Origin: Haplomitrium mnioides
Taxonomy: Eukaryota; Marchantiophyta; Haplomitriopsida; Calobryales
Length of the DNA: 25,847 bases
Assembly (NCBI GenBank): GCA_049999725.1
Contig: JBNGIS010016989.1
Location: 1-25,847 of the forward strand
Direction: 5' to 3'
In this document: positions 20,759 through 25,847 of the stretch, piece by piece
Position numbering within the stretch: the stretch's first letter is position 1
How the letters are laid out: every line of letters begins with the position of its first letter
Notes under the pieces: model-generated
What the model saw: the letters and a program-made list of their open reading frames with translations, nothing else
Databases searched by the model: none
What the model was told of the DNA's origin: nothing
Position numbers and translations under genes: made by a program

Positions 20759-21474
20759 CTATCCCAATAATATAAGATATGTCGACTTTGATTCAAGGTT
20801 TATGACTATGTAATCTAAAACAAACTCTCTCCCTCTAATCATAGTCTTAACTCCCCTCAACACTCCTTCAAGAATCAGTCTCCTCTGATCTGCCAATCTT
20901 AACACTTGAGGTGTTTTGTCCAGGTGACTGAATCCCAATACTTCCATGGTTTCCAGCACCATAATATTTTTCCCTGATCCACCATCGATTGGTACATTCA
21001 TTATGTTGCATCCTCTTATTTGGATTTCTACTTTTGGAACTCCATACTCTGGCACTTCCTCTTGAACAGTTCATGTTGGCAAAAACGACACATGGATTGA
21101 CACCTTAGGTAGTTTATACCTTCTCTTCTTTGCGCTGGTCAGCATCTTTAGCTTTTTCCTCTATGGTGCAAACATTCTCAAGATTTGCCCCATTGTCACA
21201 TTGGCTGGCATCCTCTGTACATCCAAAGCCACATTATAATCCAAATCTAATTCATCAACTTTTACTCCTTTGAAAGGTAAGCCAGATCCATCTTTCCTAC
21301 TTGGATCTTTCCTCATTCTCTTCTCTTCCCTTTCTCTTTGCTTTTCCAATCTATTTTCATGGTCCTTCTTTTCTTGAAGTTCTTTCTGCAACTCTTTAGA
21401 GACCTCCTTTGAGATATCCTGAAAATACTTAGGATCATTCCTATTGTACTCAAGATCCTTCTTATCTTCTATAA
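20759..21474 (-). pseudogene. Gypsy aspartic protease with DGG active site
   Basis: The N-terminal part (21161-21474) is strongly charged and probably coiled coil (KELQKELQEKKDHENRLEKQ), followed by DELDLDYNVALDVQRMPANV. The retropepsin-like part (20759-21055) has VPEYGVPKVEIQIRGCNIMN, then VPIDGGSGKNIM. Here the usual D-T/S-G triad is D-G-G, a variant typical of many non-chromoviral plant gypsy elements. It ends with FVLDYIVINLESKSTYLILL, the hydrophobic block before 'G-PWL'. In-frame stops are TAG at 21161, TGA at 21071 and TAG at 20759. A frameshift near 21480 separates it from the zinc-knuckle region. It would cleave the Gag-Pol polyprotein. Confidence 0.82.
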
Positions 21475-22391
21475 CTACCTTAGTGTTTTCTTAACTACTT
21501 CACCCCAACTTGGTTTCTGCTTTACCTTGCTATTACTTCTAGTTTTCACTCTAAACAAGGGAATTTCCACTTCTGGTTCCTCCACTAGCATCCTCACCTC
21601 TAGTTTAGGTGCTGGTGGCTCTGCATACTTTACCATCATCTTTGTCGCAGGAGAGGCTGGACATTCTGCTTTTGTATGTCCGGATTTCTTACAATTCCCA
21701 TACAGCAGTAGATATCCCATTGGCCTTCTTGCATGAGGACAAGCATTAGCGTAATGATCTGGTGCTCCATAGTTATAACACATTGTAAACCTCCTACCAG
21801 CTTGTACTAGTACTAGTTGAGTTCCCGGTGCCGCCGTTGGCACCATCATCAACTAAATTGCTGGAACATATGATGTTCTAGGCATTTGTTGATACTGGAC
21901 CCTTTCCATTGGTCTTCCTCTACCCTGGCCTATTGCATATGCAAGGTATTGCACTAACCTAGGATCCATCAGCTAGGGTTCTTCCTCAACCCAATACGGC
22001 GCTTGTACATACATCATAGTAGGTGGAGGATACCTACATTCTTGTTCCATGTGACCCTCTTTCTTACATTGAGTACACCAAACATTGCTTCTGAAAGGAG
22101 TTGTGGACCTTCTTTTCCTAGAGTTGGCAACTTGCTTAATCACCATCTTCTCCATCTTCTCCGTCAACTCGTTCATGTCCTTCTTGCCCAATCTATGCTC
22201 TCCTTTCTTCAATTTGATTTCTTCCTTTCGTCCTCTGAGTCTGAAGAAGACGACGATTCCTCCTCTTTAGATGAACTTGATTCCTCCTTTGAATCTGAAC
22301 TAGTGCTTTCCTGCACTTTCCTAGACTTCATATTTTTCTTTTTCTTACTCTTATTTTTCTTTTTCTTGCTTTCCTTTTTGCTGCTACTAGA
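21475..22391 (-). pseudogene. Nucleocapsid region with CCHC zinc knuckles, broken
   Basis: After a Lys/Ser-rich stretch (about 22215-22390, KKESKKKKNKSKKKK and an acidic SDSEDE run) come three knuckles. The first, CTQCKKEGHMEQEC, fits C-x2-C-x4-H-x4-C. The second, CYNYGAPDHYANAC, has lost its second cysteine (Y). The third, YGNCKKSGHTKAEC, has lost its first (Y). A C-to-Y change is a single G-to-A step. TAG codons at 22392, 21973 and 21853 interrupt the frame, and a frameshift near 22215-22240 separates this part from gag. The role would be binding and packaging of element RNA. Confidence 0.85.
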
Positions 22392-23068
22392 CTAAGAATC
22401 TTTCAACTTCTCCCCCAGTTCTGCAGTCTCATACGTCTCCAAGGCTCTGATAGCTTCCTCCAGAGTGGTAGCCCCTGATTGTCGTACATAACGTCCTTCC
22501 TTCTTTGACAAGCCCTTCAGATACCACTCAAGGTCCACCATAGCGATGTTCACAATACCCAGCTTCTGCTGCATTGTCTTGAATCTTTGAGAGTAGTTCC
22601 TCACTGCTTCCTTTTTCTTTTTCTTGATCGAGGTCAGCTTGGTCAAAATCCTCGTTGAATACGCTGCCCCTCTGAACTCTGTCACAAGGGCTGTCATCAA
22701 ATCTGCCCATGTACCAAAAATTGCTCCCATATTGTCATACCATTCTCTTGCCTTACCTGAAAACAGAGCATCCACAAGTCTTAGACAATCTGCATCTGAA
22801 TCTTCCTTATTAGCCTTGCTAATGCCTTCAAACCTTTTCACCCATGTGTCTACATCGTCTTTGGATCTCCCTTTGAAGATCTAGTATTTCAGCTTCATTC
22901 GATAACCCCCTACAGGAGCTTGTTGTGCCATAGCTGATACCGAAGGAAACAAAGTCACAGGTGTTACCCTTGTTCTCAAAACAACACTAGGTTGTGAAGC
23001 TCCACTACCTTTAATGCTAGTAGGAGTGGCTGAATTCCTAGAAGAAGAAGAAGAAGAAGAAGAAGAAG

Positions 23069-23100
<32 letters not shown>

Positions 23101-23375
23101 GAAGTAGAAGTAGAAGTAGAAGTAGAAAAAGATAGATTTAACTTTGGGAATGATGTTAACCTAATAATACCTCCAGGAGCAGTAATATCTGTCCACTGAA
23201 ATTGAGCTAATGGTGACTGAAGCCTAGAAGGTTGAGCTCCCCCCTTTGTAGGTTCCTTTCCGCTACCCGTGGCTTTCACTTCTTTAGACTTCAATTCAAA
23301 CTCCTCTTGTCTCTCCAGTCTTTCTTATCTCTTTTTTCTCTGTCTCTCTTTGTCCTCTTCTGAGATTTCATGCAT
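22392..23375 (-). pseudogene. Gag capsid region with poly-Ser insert
   Basis: The likely start is the ATG at 23375 (MHEISEEDKERQRKKR, then a TAA at 23325), because the charged frame runs on through ERQEEFELKSKEVKATG. About 40 Ser/Thr residues follow, encoded by a GAA microsatellite on the other strand. The retrotransposon gag domain lies in 22392-22841: ADCLRLVDALFSGKAREWYD, FGTWADLMTALVTEFRG, AVRNYSQRFKTMQQKLG and LEWYLKGLSKKEG. A TAG at 22881-22883 separates the two halves in the same frame. Gag would form the virus-like particle. The next stop, TAG at 22392, stands before the Lys-rich linker. Short open frames on the plus strand here are shadows. Confidence 0.9.
23041..23127 (+). repeat. 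(GAA)19 plus (GTAGAA)5 microsatellite inside gag
   Basis: Nineteen perfect GAA units (23041-23097) are followed by five GTAGAA units (23098-23127). On the coding minus strand this reads as Thr-Ser repeats followed by poly-Ser, in frame with gag. Both blocks keep the gag reading frame, so length changes need not have broken Gag. Confidence 0.97.
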
Positions 23376-23577
23376 TTACATCTTCTTTTGCTAACTCTCC
23401 CAAAGAAATTGCTTCTTCTCTGTATATCTACCCCACAGAATAGAAAAATACAGAACACAAAAAAAAAAACTTCCACAACAGAATGTTAAGAACAAAATTT
23501 AATAGTAGTAACTAAAACAGGTTCCCAACATTAGTGACAACACTATACACACTTTTAAGAGCAAATACTAGAAATTA

Positions 23578-23597
23578 GATCCCCGGCAACGGCGCCA
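23578..23597 (-). other. Primer-binding site complementary to tRNA-Asp
   Basis: The minus strand reads TGGCGCCGTTGCCGGGGA and two more bases. The plus strand equals the 3' end of plant tRNA-Asp including CCA, by my recollection over all 20 bases. It begins about ten bases after the 5' LTR end, a spacing known for Athila/Tat-type elements. Minus-strand cDNA synthesis would start here. Confidence 0.92.
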
Positions 23598-23607
23598 AGA
23601 AATCACA

Positions 23608-24248
23608 TATTGTAGCACAACAGTGGCACTCCAGCCTCAAAAAGAACAACTAGATATTGAACCACGCAAGATCTATATAGAAATCTGCTTTTAATTCATT
23701 TTTACCAACTTTCCTGATTCTTTATAGAGTTCTGAAACTGCACTCTATCAGTTCAGAGATGGACCTCTCTCCACTCTAGGACTAACAACCTTTACTCCAA
23801 AAACCAAACACACAAACCACTTCTACTACTCACTATAATAGAACAAAAACCAAGAACTACTCAAACTATATGACTGACATTTCTAGGATAAGAAAGCTGA
23901 TGCATAGGCTGATTCTAAACTTGAGCTGTTTTAGAGAAGTTCCTAAGCAACCAGTTACCCAACTTGCTTGAAACTCTCAAACCAACACTCTAGTGCCTAC
24001 CTTCATTACTTCACCTCACTTCCCTCAAATTGGATACTCACGCCACTCCAACCCAATATATCCCAGAGCTTGATGCTGAGAACTCAGCTATAGAACGACC
24101 CTCCTGGTCTCACATCCACTTGTTGTTCTTCCAACCACCCACTACTCTATTTATTTGTGAAATGCCCACTTATTCCCTAGGCACACACAATCATGAACAC
24201 TCCTTGCTCTACTGCAACCCACCAACCAATATCCACTAACTAGAGAAT
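23608..24248 (-). repeat. Partial 5' LTR of the gypsy element
   Basis: Collinear with 14521-15170 over 641 columns with about 39 substitutions and one 9-bp deletion between short TGCCT repeats. The outer dinucleotide reads TA instead of TG, a mutated end. The copy stops abruptly at GAGAAT (24248), where the copia LTR begins, while the left copy continues with CACAGAAGG. The missing 2.3 kb should resume beyond the window on the far side of the copia element. Confidence 0.95.
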
Positions 24249-24401
24249 TGTTGTGGTATGCATGTCACACAGAGAGAGTCGTACAGAGAACTGTTGCGCT
24301 GCATAATGCTTCCTCGATGTATTGATCAATCCCTAAGTGAGTCAGGATAAACGTTCCTCTATACATCCTATATATAGGGGTGTCACTGTTGTCCTATAAC
24401 A
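24249..24401 (-). repeat. 3' LTR of the copia element (153 bp)
   Basis: The LTR begins TGTTGTGG and ends CCTATAACA, so on the minus strand it starts TGTTATAGG, an imperfect terminal inverted repeat. It is bounded on the left by interrupted gypsy LTR sequence and on the right by the polypurine tract. A symmetric CCTATATATAGG lies at about 24368-24379 and is a TATA-box candidate. At 153 bp it is short even for a copia LTR. Confidence 0.85.
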
Positions 24402-24413
24402 CTCCCCCTTGGC
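24402..24413 (-). other. Polypurine tract of the copia element
   Basis: The minus strand reads GCCAAGGGGGAG directly before TGTTATAGG. A purine tract of this form immediately upstream of the 3' LTR is common in plant copia elements and fixes the LTR border. Confidence 0.88.
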
Positions 24414-24600
24414 TGTTTCTTCTCATGTAATCAGCCACACTTATCAACTAGTGATGTCCTATATACTTTTAGTATGTGTAGTCTCATTAAACCCTCCTGC
24501 TTTCTTCTGAGGGAAAGAGTGCTACCACATATAGAGTATTAAATAAAATAAATACATGAAAAATCTGTATGATGTTCAAAAACTGTTCCAGGATCATAAA

Positions 24601-24687
24601 ATGATGATGTCGTGTAGGCGATTCTCTTCATGATGATGTCGTGTAGGCGGTTCTCCTCATGATGATGTCGTGTAGGCGGTTCTCCTC
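24601..24687 (-). repeat. 3 x 29-bp minisatellite in the copia 3' UTR
   Basis: Three adjacent 29-bp units start at 24601, 24630 and 24659 with ATGATGATGTCGTGTAGGCG. Units two and three are identical and the first differs at two positions. A partial CTGTCGTGT follows. The array lies between the pol stop and the polypurine tract, with no open frame. Confidence 0.95.
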
Positions 24688-24880
24688 TATCTGTCGTGTT
24701 GCCTCTGGTCCTGAATCCGAATGCTCCACAAGATCACAAATCTGTTTTTGAATATCTGAACTATAACACAACTGTGAATAATCCTGTGGTCAGCATCAAT
24801 ATACATATATGCATCAAGAAGTACAACTCATAAATCTGGAATATTTGACAATAGGTCAGAGTTTCAGATAGATGATGAGA

Positions 24881-25847
24881 TTATGTATGCTTCTTGTATA
24901 TTTCAGATAGTTTTCTGAGACCAATACCCTCTGTGTGTTCTTTGTGTAGAGCAGGGGGTAGAGGTTTTGTGAACATATCGGCTCTGTTTTGTTTACTAGG
25001 TATCCATTGTACCTTGATCTTGTCATTATGTTGTTCATGAGTATAGAAAAATTTTGGAGCTATATGTTTTATTCTACGTCTTTGATGAATCCTTGGGCGA
25101 TTTGGTCAACACATGGCATGTTATCTTCAAATATAGTTGTAGGCTCTTGAATTAGAGGTTGGCCTGTGTTGGAGTTGATATGGTCAATGAGTTGGCGTAA
25201 CCAAATGCATTCTCTACTTGCCTCATACAGAGCTATTATCTCAGCATGGTTTGTAGATGTGGTAGTAATGGTTTGTCGGGGTCAGATAAGTATCTTGCAT
25301 CAGTATATCCTATGATGTCATGTTCTGCATTTTTCGGGAAGAACAGTCCCATGTCTGTGGTTCTTTGAAGGTATCTAAAAATTCTTTTGATGCCGTTCCA
25401 ATGTCGTATGGTGGGTTGGGAACTGTATCTTGCCAGCAGGTTTACGACAAAAGCTATGTCTGGTCTTGTTTGATTTGCAAGGTACATTAGTGCCCCTATT
25501 GCTGAAAGATATGGTTTTTCAGGTCCCAGTGTTGGTTCTGTTTCCTTTCTTTTTGAGAACATGTCTTTCATGGGGTCTGATGATCTGATTTCCATTGGAG
25601 TGCTCATTGGTTGAGCTTTATCCATGTTGAACTGTTTAAGGATTCTGGATGTATAAGTGGATTGATGGATTAGTATCCCATCTTGTAGATGTTCAAACTG
25701 TATTCCCAGGCAGAAATCAGGTTCGCCGATGTCTCGCATTACAAATATGTCTTTCAGTTTCTCAATGGTGTCTTTGGCCAGTCGTGGTGTGCCAAAGATG
25801 TTAATGTCATCTACATATATAGCCACTATGACGTATTCAGGATTTTC
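24881..25847 (-). pseudogene. Copia pol: RT C-terminus and RNase H, partial
   Basis: The frame enters from beyond the window edge. RT part: VAIYVDDINIFGT with the catalytic YVDD, then FCLGIQFEHLQDGILIHQST, PMSTPMEIRS, YLSAIGALMYLANQTRPDIA and HWNGIKRIFRYLQRT, all standard copia blocks. RNase H begins DIIGYTDARYLSDPDKP, then jumps to TTSTNHAEIIALYEASREC. About 25 residues (the usual 'SQTGY-F---AISW-SKKQ') are missing by deletion, with a stop at 25236 in the first frame. A one-base frameshift near 25090 follows FIKD. After it the frame is open through HIAPKFFYTH, VQWIPSKQNRADMFTKPLPP and GIGLRKLSEI to a TAA at 24881. It is far better preserved than the gypsy pol. Confidence 0.92.

Larger units (their letters stand above)
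14521..24248 (-). mobile_element. Degenerate Ty3/gypsy LTR retrotransposon, 5' LTR interrupted
   Basis: In reading direction (right to left) the element shows a partial 5' LTR (24248-23608), primer-binding site, gag, zinc knuckles, protease, RT, RNase H, integrase, polypurine tract and a complete 3' LTR (17521-14521). The internal region is about 6.1 kb and a full element would be about 12 kb. Domain order with integrase last defines Ty3/gypsy. The absence of a chromodomain, the tRNA-Asp primer site and the 3-kb LTRs point to the Tat/Athila side, a tentative assignment. Comparing the 641 shared LTR columns by hand gives about 39 substitutions (about 6 percent, roughly 31 transitions) and one 9-bp gap, so the insertion is not recent. 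A copia element has inserted at 24248. The right-hand flank lies outside the window, so no target-site duplication can be confirmed. Confidence 0.92.
24249..25847 (-). mobile_element. Ty1/copia retrotransposon nested in the gypsy LTR, partial
   Basis: The 3' half of a copia element runs off the right window edge. From right to left it shows the RT/RNase H end of pol (25847-24881), a 3' untranslated stretch with a minisatellite, a polypurine tract and the 3' LTR. RT and RNase H immediately before the 3' LTR, with no integrase after them, is the Ty1/copia order. It interrupts the gypsy LTR at 24248, so it is the younger insertion. The last five gypsy bases, AGAAT, should recur at the far end as target-site duplication if the element is complete. 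Confidence 0.92.

Noticed and set aside
22003-23199. Plus-strand frames with poly-Ser, poly-Leu/Phe and poly-Glu stretches
   Set aside because: Opposite-strand shadows of the gag and zinc-knuckle coding region and of the GAA microsatellite.
23291-23476. Minus-strand open frame upstream of gag (61 codons)
   Set aside because: It is out of frame with the charged gag N-terminus, which is better explained by the ATG at 23375 with one premature stop.
1-25847. CRISPR array, integron, phage or defence-type operon
   Set aside because: No regularly spaced identical repeats with unique spacers and no prokaryotic gene organisation; all strong signals are plant retroelements.

Overview
The window looks like repeat-rich, gene-poor nuclear DNA of a land plant. 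No single-copy host gene could be supported on either strand. What can be recognised is a graveyard of retroelements: two LTR/Ty3-gypsy elements, one large solo LTR, one LTR/Ty1-copia element and one short non-LTR insertion. They sit in AT-rich DNA with no recognisable content. The plant origin rests on a primer-binding site identical to the 3' end of plant tRNA-Asp, on the gypsy and copia domain types, and on the long GC-rich LTRs. Such bulky, decayed LTR elements suggest a large genome (perhaps a gymnosperm), but that is inference.

Layout. 1-45 is the end of a GA microsatellite. 46-7029 is old AT-rich DNA with a weak gag-like trace (about 724-909, minus), a degenerate 93-bp direct repeat (about 3670-4040) and a heavily mutated gypsy RT/RNase H remnant (4190-5604, minus). 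7047-7334 is a short A-tailed non-LTR insertion flanked by a 17-bp target-site duplication with one mismatch. 7521-11113 is a GC-rich block that I interpret as a 3.6-kb solo LTR on the plus strand. It has TGTC...GACA ends, a 5-bp flanking duplication with one mismatch, several internal tandem arrays and a 100-N assembly gap. 11114-14520 is AT-rich and contains a vague array of TTGTA/ATCGTA words.

14521-24248 is one long gypsy element on the minus strand. In its own reading direction it has a 5' LTR (right, interrupted at 24248), a tRNA-Asp primer-binding site, gag, zinc knuckles, an aspartic protease of DGG type, RT, RNase H, integrase with a GPY-like tail, a polypurine tract and a complete 3.0-kb 3' LTR (left). 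There is no chromodomain. Together with the tRNA-Asp site and long LTRs this suggests the non-chromoviral Tat/Athila side of plant gypsy elements. The pol is dead: by hand I count about 13 in-frame nonsense codons, about ten of them TAG, plus several frameshifts.

From 24249 to the window edge a Ty1/copia element, also on the minus strand, has inserted into the gypsy 5' LTR. Its 153-bp 3' LTR, polypurine tract, a 3x29-bp minisatellite and the RT/RNase H end of pol are visible. Its RNase H reading frame is much better preserved than the gypsy pol, as expected for a younger, nested insertion.

How the parts relate: gypsy LTR and solo LTR share a diverged 42-bp subrepeat in the same sense relative to transcription, so they probably belong to one superfamily of long-LTR elements. 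No CRISPR array, rRNA or tRNA gene or host operon was found, and no undescribed system could be demonstrated. The most interesting signals are the amber-biased decay of the gypsy pol and the shared repeat architecture of the long LTRs.
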